64,000 bases of DNA. Source: an uncultured Campylobacter sp. (GTDB lineage Bacteria > Campylobacterota > Campylobacteria > Campylobacterales > Campylobacteraceae). Location: the NCBI RefSeq assembly GCF_937973075.1, contig NZ_CALBWL010000026.1, positions 1 to 64,000 on the forward strand, in the 5' to 3' direction. The translations under genes and the position numbers were made by a program. The notes under the pieces are model-generated. The model worked only from the letters and a program-made list of their open reading frames with translations. It did no database searches and had not been told where the DNA came from. Within the stretch, counting starts at the first letter, position 1. Each line of letters begins with the position of its first letter. This document shows, piece after piece, positions 8,259-16,395 of the stretch.

Positions 8259-10059
8259 TTGGAAAATATCAGAAATATTGCGGTTATCGCGCATGTCGAT
8301 CACGGCAAGACCACTATCGTAGATGAGCTTTTAAAACAGTCCGGCACCTTCGGTAATCACCAAGAGGTCGGAGAGCGCGTGATGGACAGCAACGACATAG
8401 AGCGCGAGCGCGGCATTACGATACTATCCAAAAACACCGCCATCCACTACGGCGGCGTTAAAATCAACATCATTCACTCCGGGCCACGCCGATTTCGGCG
8501 GCGAGGTCGAGCGCGTGTTAAAAATGGTAGACGGCGTGCTTTTGCTCGTCGACGCGCAAGAAGGCGTTATGCCTCAGACAAAATTTGTCGTGAAAAAGGC
8601 ACTATCTTTAGGACTCAGACCTATCGTAGTCGTAAATAAAATCGACAAGCCTGCAGCCGATCCGGACCGCGTGGTAAATGAAATTTTCGATCTTTTCGTA
8701 GCGCTTGACGCAAACGACGAACAGCTTGAGTTCCCCGTCATCTACGCCGCGGCTAAAAATGGCTACGCAAAATACGATCTAAACGACGCAAGCACCGATA
8801 TGAAGCCGCTTTTTGAGACGATTATCTCTCACGTTCCGACCCCTAGCGGCAGCGACGATAATCCTTTGCAGCTGCAGGTTTTCACGCTCGATTATGATAA
8901 CTACGTCGGTAAGATCGGCATTGCTAGAATTTTCAACGGCACGATAAACAAAAACCAAAGCGTTATGCTAGCTAAAGCCGACGGCACGCATATTAACGGT
9001 AGAATTTCAAAACTGATCGGTTTTAACGGGCTTGAGCGCACCGACATTGATACGGCGGGCACGGGCGACATCGTGGCGATTGCGGGCTTTGACGCGCTTG
9101 ACGTAGGCGACAGTATCGTCGATCCTAATAATCCGATTCCACTTGATGCGCTGCATATCGAAGAGCCGACCCTTAGCGTAATTTTTAGCGTAAATGACGG
9201 ACCGCTAGCCGGCACGGAGGGTAAATTCGTAACCTCAAATAAGATCGACGAGCGCTTGGAAGCGGAGATGAAAACCAACATCGCGATGCGCTATGAAAAC
9301 GCGGGCGAGGGAAAATTTAAAGTAAGCGGCCGCGGCGAGCTGCAGATCACGATTTTGGCTGAGAATATGCGCCGCGAGGGCTTTGAGTTCTGCCTCGGGC
9401 GCCCGGAAGTCATCATCAAAGAGATCGACGGCATCAAATGCGAGCCTTTCGAGCATCTAGTCATCGACGCGCCCGATGATTGCACCGGTACCGTCATCGA
9501 AAAGCTCGGTCGCAAAAAGGCCGAGATGAAGGTGATGAATCCTACCGGTGACGGGCAGACGCGCATGGAGTTTGAGATCCCCGCGCGCGGTCTCATCGGC
9601 TTTCGCTCGCAGTTTTTGACCGATACTCGCGGTGAAGGGGTGATGAATCATAGCTTTTTAGAATTCCGCCCCTTCATCGGCGCGGTCGAGAAGCGACAAA
9701 ACGGCGCGCTCGTGAGCATGGAAAACGGAGTAGCGCTAGGATATAGCCTGTGGAACCTGCAAGATCGCGGCGTGCTTTTTATCGCTCCGCAGGCGAAGGT
9801 CTATCTGGGCATGATCATCGGCGAGCACAGCCGCTCGAACGATCTGGACGTAAATCCGATCAAGGGTAAAAATTTAACCAACGTCCGCGCCAGCGGCAGC
9901 GATGATGCGATCAAGCTCGTGCCACCGCGAGTATTAAATTTAGAGCGCGCGCTGGAGTGGATTGAAGAGGACGAGCTTGTGGAGGTTACGCCGGTAAATA
10001 TCCGCGTGCGCAAGCGATACCTAGATCCTACGACGCGCAGACGAATGGCTAAAAAATAG
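8259..10059 (+). pseudogene. typA: Ribosome-associated GTPase TypA/BipA, frameshifted by a 2-nt deletion
   Basis: TypA is a translational GTPase acting on the ribosome under stress and cold. The first frame runs from a TTG start at 8259 (CGGAGAAAAATTTG context) with the P-loop AHVDHGKTT at residues 11-19 and G2 region RGITI. It then breaks: after ..INII (codon ending 8474) the G3 motif DTPGH has lost two bases, leaving a lone C at 8475 before ACT-CCG-GGC-CAC. The +1-type frame continues uninterrupted from 8476 to 10059 with NKID, EF-G-like domains and the TypA C-terminus ending ..RRMAKK. Restoring GA at this point gives a full-length protein of about 600 residues. Elsewhere the gene looks intact, so it is either a recent mutation or a base-call error. 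Confidence 0.9.
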
Positions 10060-10077
10060 AATTTCCAAAGGTTAATT

Positions 10078-10662
10078 ATGGATTTAAGCGATTTTGTTTC
10101 TAAGGCCATACCGCATTTAGTAAAGGAATTCCTAAGCGATAATTTACCATCTAAAGCAGCGGGAATCATATCAAAACATGCTAAATTTGCAATTGCTCCA
10201 GCCCTTCTCGGGGGAATATTTCCCGTTGTGAACACCTTTGCAACTCCTACCATAATTACGATTACAGTTTGGCATATGTATGTTGAACTTAGTGATTTAT
10301 TGAAAGTAAAATTTTCAGAGAATACGATAAAATCTATCGCTACTGGGGTAGTTTCCAATTTATCTTCTTATTTAGCTGTATCTCTCGGTTTGAATACAGC
10401 ACTTTCATTTATCCCTTTTGTTAGTTCTATTAGCGGTGCCGCCGTAACTTTTATATCTGTTGCTATGTCGGGAATAATTTATTTAGAGATTATAGATAAA
10501 CTCTTTGTATCTTATGGCGAAATTCCAGAAAAAAGCGCAGAAGAAATAAAAAGAATGGCGGATGATATAATACAAAAAGCAGATATTGATTCAATGACGA
10601 AAGATCTAAAAGAAATTTATACACAAAACGAAAATTATATAAAAGAAATAGCAGAAAAATAA
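10078..10662 (+). CDS. Hypothetical membrane protein, possibly DUF697-like
   Basis: 194 residues. Hydrophobic segments lie at about 34-66 and 97-142, with the Gly/Ser-rich stretch SFIPFVSSISGAAVTF near residues 121-136; the C-terminal 50 residues are charged and helical. The layout recalls the DUF697/YcjF C-terminal domain, but I cannot confirm it. Base use is clearly more AT-rich (many AAT, ATA, GAA codons) than typA beside it, suggesting a later arrival. AAAGGTTAATT precedes the start at 10078. It is followed by a 93-base AT-rich spacer. Confidence 0.7.
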   Translation: MDLSDFVSKAIPHLVKEFLSDNLPSKAAGIISKHAKFAIAPALLGGIFPVVNTFATPTIITITVWHMYVELSDLLKVKFSENTIKSIATGVVSNLSSYLAVSLGLNTALSFIPFVSSISGAAVTFISVAMSGIIYLEIIDKLFVSYGEIPEKSAEEIKRMADDIIQKADIDSMTKDLKEIYTQNENYIKEIAEK

Positions 10663-10755
10663 AGTTAAGTGCCTTTATAAAGTCTACGTATAATTTGCAC
10701 ATAAAGTTAAATCATTTTCATATTTTTAACACAGAATGGAGGGATATATAATACA

Positions 10756-11343
10756 ATGAATCTTGTTTTATTCGACTTTGACGGTACGATCACGCGCGAT
10801 GATTCGCTACTTGAGTTCGTCGCCTACGTAGTCGGATTTAAGAAATTTTTTCGCGGGATTTTAGTGCTATCTCCCATTTTAGCGGCGTATAAGTTAGGTC
10901 TTGCGAGCAATAATTTTACGCGCAGAAAGCTCTTGGGCTACTTTTTTGCGGGCATGAGCGCCGATAAATTCGATAAAATTTGCAAAAAATACTCCACCAC
11001 TCACATCGAAGATATCCTAAAACAAAGCGCGATGGACAAGATCGCAAGCTATAAAGCCGCGGGCGATAGGGTCGTTATCGTCACCGCCTCGCTCGAAGAC
11101 TGGCTACGTCCGTGGTGCGAGGCGCAGGGCTTGGAGCTTTTAGGCACTAAAATACGACGCAAAGGCGGCATCATTACGGGCGAGATCGAGGGACAGAACT
11201 GCTACGGCGCGCAAAAGGTCGCTCGCGTGCGCGCAGCATATGACGTGAGCGCGTTTGATCGCGTCATCGCTTACGGCGACAGCAGAGGCGATCGCGAGAT
11301 GCTCGAGTTTGCCGATGAGGCGCACTACAAGGCGTTTGAGTAA
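10756..11343 (+). CDS. HAD-superfamily phosphatase, subfamily IB
   Basis: 195 residues. Motif I is DFDGTIT at residues 7-13 (nucleophile D7, acid D9), motif II is VTAS near 114, the lysine of motif III is in the TKIRRK stretch near 136, and motif IV is GDSRGDREML near 175. This is the phosphoserine-phosphatase-like IB type, usually acting on small phosphate monoesters; the exact substrate cannot be read from the sequence. Start ATG at 10756 follows GGAGGGATATATAATACA. It stands alone, with a long non-coding stretch downstream. Confidence 0.88.
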   Translation: MNLVLFDFDGTITRDDSLLEFVAYVVGFKKFFRGILVLSPILAAYKLGLASNNFTRRKLLGYFFAGMSADKFDKICKKYSTTHIEDILKQSAMDKIASYKAAGDRVVIVTASLEDWLRPWCEAQGLELLGTKIRRKGGIITGEIEGQNCYGAQKVARVRAAYDVSAFDRVIAYGDSRGDREMLEFADEAHYKAFE

Positions 11344-11752
11344 AATTTAACGCTGAAAGCTGAATAATACATCTGCGGCGACTGCGCTTTTGCTGAGAGC
11401 TAGATTTCTCCTCACGCAGAATTTTATCCTTTTAAATTTATCGCGCTTATCTGCGGAATTCTATACCGCACGATAAATTTTATATTTTATCGCAGCGCAA
11501 AAGCCATGAGTTACGAAATTCTGTTGCAGCACGGGATTTTAAAATTCTCGGTGCGGGTAAAATTATATCGTAGCGTGGAATTTCGTTCCGAATAGAATAG
11601 ATATTTTGAAACCGAGCGTAAGATAAAATTTAAAATTTTACGGAATTTATTGGTTACCAAAATTTCAAAATTTGCAGATTTCAGAATTCCGCTCGCCGCG
11701 TGCGAAGCGGAATTTTAAAATTTCAAAATTCCGCGCCTTAGAATTCTAGGGT
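11344..11752. repeat. Non-coding spacer with nested AATTCCGC / GCGGAATTTT hairpins
   Basis: No gene is visible. The stretch is built of AAATTTT, GAATTTC and GCGGAATT motifs. Near its end three arms can pair alternatively: AATTCCGCT (11685-11693) with AGCGGAATT (11706-11714), or GCGGAATTTT (11707-11716) with AAAATTCCGC (11725-11734, 10 bp, 8-nt loop). The second hairpin lies 19 bases past the stop of the minus-strand gene at 11753 and could act as its terminator, although no T-run follows. Confidence 0.55.
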
Positions 11753-12565
11753 CTAAAGCATATTATAAATTCCGTCTAGCAGGAAGTATTTTTTATCCGC
11801 AGTGCCGCGGTAAAATGGCTCGAAAGTGTCCTCATAAGCCTTTTTGAAAAATCCCTCTTTGCTTAGCTTGATCAGATCAGCATTAATGAAATCAAGCAAG
11901 CTTTGATTGCCTTTTTGCACGCCGACGCCTAAGAATTCCGCCGCGCCTAGGTTTTTAAACGGCACTTCGAGCGTATCGTCCACGACGGCGTAGGCTAGGA
12001 CGATGATGTTGTCATTGGCGTAGCCGTCGGCTCTGCCGTCTTTCATCATCGCATAGCACTCGGAGGTATTTTTGCAGTAAACTAAATTGCTAAATTTTTC
12101 CTTTCGCAGATAGCGCTCGGTCATCGAGCCGTTTGGGTTCTTTTCGATCGAAATCCTCATATCGCGAACCTGCGCGAAGTCCTTCACTTGATCCTCTTTA
12201 CGCGTTACGATGCCAAAATTTACCGATAGATACGGAAGTGAGAAATCTACCTGCTTCTTACGCTCTTGCGTAATCATAAAGGTGCCGATAACCATATCAA
12301 CCTTATTATTTTTCAAAAACGGTATTCTCTCGCCTGCAGTTACGGCTACGAACTGCACTTCGCCCTTTTTATCGCCGAAAATGTCTTTGGCGATCGAGCT
12401 AGCAAGCTCGATTTCAAAACCCTCAAACTTGCCGTTATTAGACTCGCTTAGCGGCGGACGACCTTCGCGCACGCCTACTCTGATGACCCCTGCCTGCCTG
12501 ATTTCATCTAGTGTATTTGCAAAAATGCTAGCGCAAAATAAGGCTAAAATAAAAAGTAATCTCAT
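11753..12565 (-). CDS. Periplasmic amino-acid-binding protein of an ABC transporter (paralogue 1)
   Basis: 270 residues with a signal peptide (LLFILALFCASIFA, cleavage after the AxA-like site near residue 17) and no lipobox at the cleavage point. The body is a family 3 solute-binding protein: GVIRVGVREGRPP near 26-38, FEGFEIELA near 47-55, and the DMVIGTF / PERKKQVDFS-type region near 95-112 (here QERKKQVDFSLPY). It captures a polar amino acid in the periplasm. No permease or ATPase lies beside it. It is closely similar to the next gene, sharing an almost identical C-terminus (AYEDTFEPFYRGTADKKYF), so the pair arose by tandem duplication. Confidence 0.88.
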   Translation of the reverse strand: MRLLFILALFCASIFANTLDEIRQAGVIRVGVREGRPPLSESNNGKFEGFEIELASSIAKDIFGDKKGEVQFVAVTAGERIPFLKNNKVDMVIGTFMITQERKKQVDFSLPYLSVNFGIVTRKEDQVKDFAQVRDMRISIEKNPNGSMTERYLRKEKFSNLVYCKNTSECYAMMKDGRADGYANDNIIVLAYAVVDDTLEVPFKNLGAAEFLGVGVQKGNQSLLDFINADLIKLSKEGFFKKAYEDTFEPFYRGTADKKYFLLDGIYNML

Positions 12566-12795
12566 AAAAAGCCCCCTACTTTTTAGTTTTCGGAATAATT
12601 ATAGCACTATATATTTTAGAGAAAATAAATGCAAGCGGTTTAAAATTCAATTACTGCGCGTATGGAGGTTTGAAATTTAGAGGCGAAGTGGGGATTTAAA
12701 ATTTCGCAAATTCGCTAAATTTTAAATCCCAAGATTTATTCGTTATGCAAGATGCCTACGATAAATTTTATATTTTAATTCCTAGCTCTACGCTT

Positions 12796-13599
12796 TTATA
12801 GCAAGTCATAAATTCCATCTAGCAGGAAGTATTTTTTATCCGCCGTACCGCGGTAAAAAGGCTCAAAGGTGTCCTGATAAGCCTTTTTGAAAAAGCCCTC
12901 TTTGCTTAGTTTGACAAGCTCTGCGTTGATGAAATCAAGTAGCTCTTTGTTGCCCTTTTGCACGCCAATACCTATGAAATCGGGCTTGCCGAAGTTTTGA
13001 AACGGCACTTCGAGCGTATCGTCCACGACGGCGTAGGCTAGCACCGTGATATTAAGGTTGATGTATCCATCAGCCTTACCGTCTCGGATCATCGCGTAGC
13101 ATTCGCTAGTGCTTTTGCAGTAGCTTACGTTGCTAAATTTCTCTTTTTTGAGGTAATTATCTACGGTCGTGCCCTCTTCAGTGATGAGCCTCATATCACG
13201 CAAACGCGATATATCTTTAATGGCGTCCGCTTTGCGAGTTAGCACGCCGAGATTGGTCGAAAAATACGGCATCGAGAAGTCTACATGATTTTTGCGCGCC
13301 GAATCGATGACGAAGGTAGCTGCGACCATATCGACTTTATTATTGACTAGATATGAGACGCGATCGGCGGCGCTTAGAGAGACAAACTGCACTTCGCCTT
13401 GTTTGGCGCCGAAAATCGCCTTTGCGATCGCATTGGCAAGCTCGATCTCAAAGCCTTCAAATTTACCACCGCTAATCTCGCTAAAAGGCGGTCTGCCGTC
13501 TCTGACGCCGACTCTAATGACGCCGCTATTTCTGATCTCTTGCAGCGTGTTTGCAAAAAGCCCCGCACAAAGCAAGATCAAAGTAAAAAGTAGTTTCAT
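12796..13599 (-). CDS. Periplasmic amino-acid-binding protein of an ABC transporter (paralogue 2)
   Basis: 267 residues, tandem paralogue of the gene at 11753. Signal peptide LLFTLILLCAGLFA, then GVIRVGVRDGRPP, FEGFEIELANAIAK, and DSARKNHVDFSMPYF. Differences in the ligand region (AATFVIDSARKN versus IGTFMITQERKK) suggest the two bind different amino acids. AAAGGAGCAGCAA lies just before the start codon. The two genes are separated by 230 bases holding AAATTTTAAAT motifs, so each probably has its own promoter. No membrane components are adjacent; they may feed a transporter elsewhere, for example the one at 44797-46846, but this is a guess. Confidence 0.88.
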   Translation of the reverse strand: MKLLFTLILLCAGLFANTLQEIRNSGVIRVGVRDGRPPFSEISGGKFEGFEIELANAIAKAIFGAKQGEVQFVSLSAADRVSYLVNNKVDMVAATFVIDSARKNHVDFSMPYFSTNLGVLTRKADAIKDISRLRDMRLITEEGTTVDNYLKKEKFSNVSYCKSTSECYAMIRDGKADGYINLNITVLAYAVVDDTLEVPFQNFGKPDFIGIGVQKGNKELLDFINAELVKLSKEGFFKKAYQDTFEPFYRGTADKKYFLLDGIYDLL

Positions 13600-13768
13600 T
13601 TGCTGCTCCTTTGTTTAGGTTATTTACGGCTAATTCTAGCGAAATTAAAATCAAAAGGCGCTTTTTTAGGCTAAATTTATTTGTCATTTGCTTTTTATGA
13701 AATTTCAAGACGCCGTTAAATTTAGCCTTAGATTTGATATAATCGCGCAAAATTTAAACGAGGGCGAT

Positions 13769-14725
13769 ATGAAAAATTTTATCTTTTTGTGGCTTTTACT
13801 TGCGGTCTGTGCTTTCAGCGCTGCTAAGGATGACGCGAGAGTTTCTGCTTCACAGCAGGCAGAGTCAAATTTATCGCAGCCAAATTTTGAAATTTTTTAC
13901 GATGAAAATGCTAGCGATGCGCAGATAGATGCGGGCTTGGACGCGCTTTTGGAATTCGCGGCGCAAAACAGGGGCAGGATCGACGAGGATTTCGGGGAGT
14001 TTAAAGATAGAATTTTTACCGCTTTCATTTTTAATCCGAAGGTGCTGCGAAATTCAAAATTCGACTTCGAGCGGATAGAAAAAATCCTCAAATTTAAACC
14101 AAATCTCAATTACGGTGGAGACGGCGGTTATTTCTCGCCGCTAAAGCTCGCGATCTTTTTCGGCTCGAAATTTAGCGGTGAGATGGCGAAGCTTTATCAC
14201 TTTGATAGCACCGATGCGATGCGGCTTTTAGAGCTTTTGGTGCGAAACGGCGCGGACGTCAAGGCTAGCGGGCTGCTACGAGATGCCGCGGCAAACGATA
14301 ATTTCGAGGCATTTAAGTTTTTGATCGCAAACGGCGCGCGAGATACGAAAGACGTGGTCGGCTCGGTTGCGGGCAGCGAATTAATATTTTTAAGTGACAA
14401 CAACGTTTCTATTCTCGGATATAAAGAGGCGCTGCCGCTTGCTGCGAGGGAGTTTGCTGCGGGAGCCAAATTTAAAGAATTCCGCGACGAGAGATTACGC
14501 TATTTGGACGAAATTTTAAAATTCCAAAGCTTTGCGAGCATTGATAAAAAGGAGATCGAAACGCTTATCAAAGTAGCTGTGGTGCTGGATGACGAGATGA
14601 CGGCGAAATTTCTGCTCTCGCGAGGTCTGTGCGAGCAGAAGGAGCTTTGCGAGTTTCTAAAAGCGCAGGCAAAAACTTACGACGCTGTAAAAATTTCTAA
14701 AATTTTAAGCCGCAAAGAGAAGTAA
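13769..14725 (+). CDS. Exported ankyrin-repeat-like protein
   Basis: 318 residues from the ATG at 13769. An upstream in-frame ATG at 13688 would hide the signal peptide, so the later start, with GAGGGCGAT before it, is preferred. The N-terminus MKNFIFLWLLLAVCAFSAAK is a signal peptide. Residues about 105-200 show ankyrin-type helices: SPLKLAIFFGSK, AMRLLELLVRNGADV, LRDAAANDNFEAFKFLIANGA. A second block near 270-300 (EMTAKFLLSRGL) resembles another repeat. Ankyrin repeats mediate protein contacts; partner and role are unknown. It faces away from the binding-protein pair. Confidence 0.75.
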   Translation: MKNFIFLWLLLAVCAFSAAKDDARVSASQQAESNLSQPNFEIFYDENASDAQIDAGLDALLEFAAQNRGRIDEDFGEFKDRIFTAFIFNPKVLRNSKFDFERIEKILKFKPNLNYGGDGGYFSPLKLAIFFGSKFSGEMAKLYHFDSTDAMRLLELLVRNGADVKASGLLRDAAANDNFEAFKFLIANGARDTKDVVGSVAGSELIFLSDNNVSILGYKEALPLAAREFAAGAKFKEFRDERLRYLDEILKFQSFASIDKKEIETLIKVAVVLDDEMTAKFLLSRGLCEQKELCEFLKAQAKTYDAVKISKILSRKEK

Positions 14726-15106
14726 ATTTTAAAATTTAAGCAGTTACGGCGTGGCAAGCGGATAAAATCGCTATTATAATTGCGCCAGTCGCAGCCGCCC
14801 TACTTTGTCATTTAACGCGAGCGAAAAAGCAAAATCTGTTCCGCCTAATCTACTCTCCTCCGCTTATCAAACAGCTCGCTATTAAGTTCATTCGAGATAA
14901 ATTTTAATGTATTTGCCAAATAGCGCGGCGGCGGAGGCAAATTTTAAAATTTAGCCGCTCGCTACTAAAATTTCAAGGTTGCTTTCAGCTTTAGTGCGCC
15001 GCAAAAGCGCAATATATATTGTGTTCAGACACAATCAAATAGCTTGTAAGATGCGAGCTTTTCAAATAGTCTTGCATTAAATTTACATCTGCCACGCGAA
15101 TTCAAA
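14726..15106. other. Non-coding spacer between convergent genes with an ATTGTGT hairpin
   Basis: No gene is seen. It contains CAAATTTTAAAATTTAG motifs and a clean inverted repeat ATTGTGT-TCAG-ACACAAT at 15018-15035, 71 bases past the stop of the minus-strand regulator. The repeat could be its terminator hairpin or, given the 4-base spacer, a regulator binding site. Confidence 0.4.
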
Positions 15107-15688
15107 CTATAAAATTTTAATCCTATTGCCCTTTAATTTCACGATCTTTTTGTCATTTACTAGCTTCGTAATCGCCTGAGAGACGTTTTGGCGAGGCGCG
15201 CCGAGCAGGCTTGCCAGCGTCATTATATTAAAGGGAAGCTCCACGATCTTATCTGCGTTTGCGATGCGGTTTAGAAAATTTAAAATCCGCGTCTGGATTT
15301 TCGCAAAGACGATCTCTTTGATTAAGATTCGCTGCGAGTAGATATTTTTGATAAGCGCGTTTATGATCGAGCTTGCAAACTCGTCTCCAAGCAGCTCGAA
15401 AAGCTCCGAGATATTGATCTGCAGCGTCTCGCAGTCGCTTAAAATTTCAAGGCTCGTGTTTTTATCCAAGCAGATGTAGGCGCCGCTTTTTACGAAGCTA
15501 AAGATAAATTCCTTGCCGTTTTCGTAGCAGTTTAGCTTCGCCCTGCCACGCAGCAGAATGATAAATTTAAACTTCTGCGCGTAGATCACGTCGCCGCGAG
15601 CGTAGCTTTCGCGCCTAAATTTAGCAATCCGCTCCCTACTTAAAAAGTCGAATTTCTCGCTGTAATCGTTATTTAGTCTATCTATCAT
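15107..15688 (-). CDS. Crp/Fnr-family transcriptional regulator
   Basis: 193 residues from the ATG at 15688, chosen over the ATG 15 bases upstream because AAAGAG lies 7 bases before it. The N-terminal half is a cyclic-nucleotide-type beta barrel (GDVIYAQKFKFIILLRGRAKL near residues 33-53). A long dimer helix spans about 105-140. The winged helix-turn-helix lies at about 150-185 with LASLLGAPRQNVSQAITKLV as the recognition region. The N-terminal cysteine cluster of Fnr is absent, so it is not an oxygen-sensing Fe-S Fnr; the signal is unknown. It is divergent from the cytochrome c/molybdopterin reductase pair and probably controls it through the palindrome at 15735-15762. Confidence 0.88.
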   Translation of the reverse strand: MIDRLNNDYSEKFDFLSRERIAKFRRESYARGDVIYAQKFKFIILLRGRAKLNCYENGKEFIFSFVKSGAYICLDKNTSLEILSDCETLQINISELFELLGDEFASSIINALIKNIYSQRILIKEIVFAKIQTRILNFLNRIANADKIVELPFNIMTLASLLGAPRQNVSQAITKLVNDKKIVKLKGNRIKIL

Positions 15689-15734
15689 AGCAGCTCTTTG
15701 CATAAAATTTCACGTAAATTTTACATAAAAAGGA

Positions 15735-15762
15735 TAAATTCGTCGCAATCGCGACAAATTTA
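15735..15762. promoter_or_regulatory. Palindromic operator for the Crp/Fnr-type regulator
   Basis: A 28-bp inverted repeat with one mismatch: TAAATTCGTCGC, AATC, GCGACAAATTTA. The core GTCGC-N4-GCGAC has the half-site length and spacing of Fnr/NssR-type sites (TTGAT-N4-ATCAA, TTAAC-N4-GTTAA). Its centre, 15748.5, is at -41.5 if transcription starts at 15790, the class II activation position. Confidence 0.65.
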
Positions 15763-15777
15763 AATTTATCTTTGATT

Positions 15778-15783
15778 TATAAT
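15778..15783 (+). promoter_or_regulatory. -10 box of the cytochrome c/reductase operon
   Basis: TATAAT inside TTTGATTTATAATTCG. A start of transcription near 15790 is predicted, leaving a 26-base leader with GAAAGGATAC before the ATG at 15816. Confidence 0.6.
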
Positions 15784-15815
15784 TCGCGTTAAAGACAACC
15801 TAGAAAGGATACTTT

Positions 15816-16382
15816 ATGAGGAAAATTTTTATCTCATTTATCTGTGCGTGTTCGCTTTTCGGCGGAGAGGTAATCTCTAAAACCGCTACGATCTCGCAAG
15901 ACGGCAAAGCAATCGGCGAGGCTGAAATTTTAACGCCGATCGAGGTGATATCCAGCGATGGCGGCGTTACCAAGATTAAAATCAAAGGCGTCGTGAGCGA
16001 AAACTATCAGCTTCAAATCCAAAAAAATATGAAAGAGGCTGAAATTTACGCGATTTTTACGAACGAGGCCGAAGCGAATTTTAAAAAGGGCAAAAAGCTC
16101 GAGGACGATTACGGCGAGATTTGGTATGAGGCGGAGGGGATTTACGAGATAAGTTCGGATGCCGTAACTAAGGACGCTAAGGCGCTTTATGCGGAGGCAA
16201 AGACAAACTACGAGCAGATCTGCTCGGCGTGTCATAGGCTTCACGAGCCGAATAGCTTCACGGCAAATCAGTGGCCTGCGAATCTGCAAGAGATGATCAA
16301 CGCAAACTACGTAGCGCTTGAGGGCGATGATTTAAATTTGATCGTAAAATACCTACAACACAACGCAAAAAAACCTGAATGA
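15816..16382 (+). CDS. Periplasmic monohaem cytochrome c, partner of the adjacent reductase
   Basis: 188 residues with a signal peptide (MRKIFISFICACSLFGGE). One haem-binding motif CSACH lies at about residues 135-139, followed by HRLHEPNSFTANQWPANLQEM, a stretch shared with the cytochrome at 25107 (ALHQPASYEANRWPGYIKSM). The distal methionine is probably in the LQEM segment. The first 120 residues form a beta-rich domain with no haem. It should pass electrons from the quinol/cytochrome pool to the molybdopterin enzyme encoded 13 bases downstream, like Cj0265c beside Cj0264c in C. jejuni. Confidence 0.88.
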   Translation: MRKIFISFICACSLFGGEVISKTATISQDGKAIGEAEILTPIEVISSDGGVTKIKIKGVVSENYQLQIQKNMKEAEIYAIFTNEAEANFKKGKKLEDDYGEIWYEAEGIYEISSDAVTKDAKALYAEAKTNYEQICSACHRLHEPNSFTANQWPANLQEMINANYVALEGDDLNLIVKYLQHNAKKPE

Positions 16383-16395
16383 TAAAGGAGATCAG

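Noticed and set aside
15018..15035. ATTGTGT-N4-ACACAAT as a second operator of the Crp/Fnr-type regulator
   Set aside because: It differs in sequence from the GTCGC site and lies downstream of the regulator gene, not in a promoter; a terminator hairpin explains it as well.
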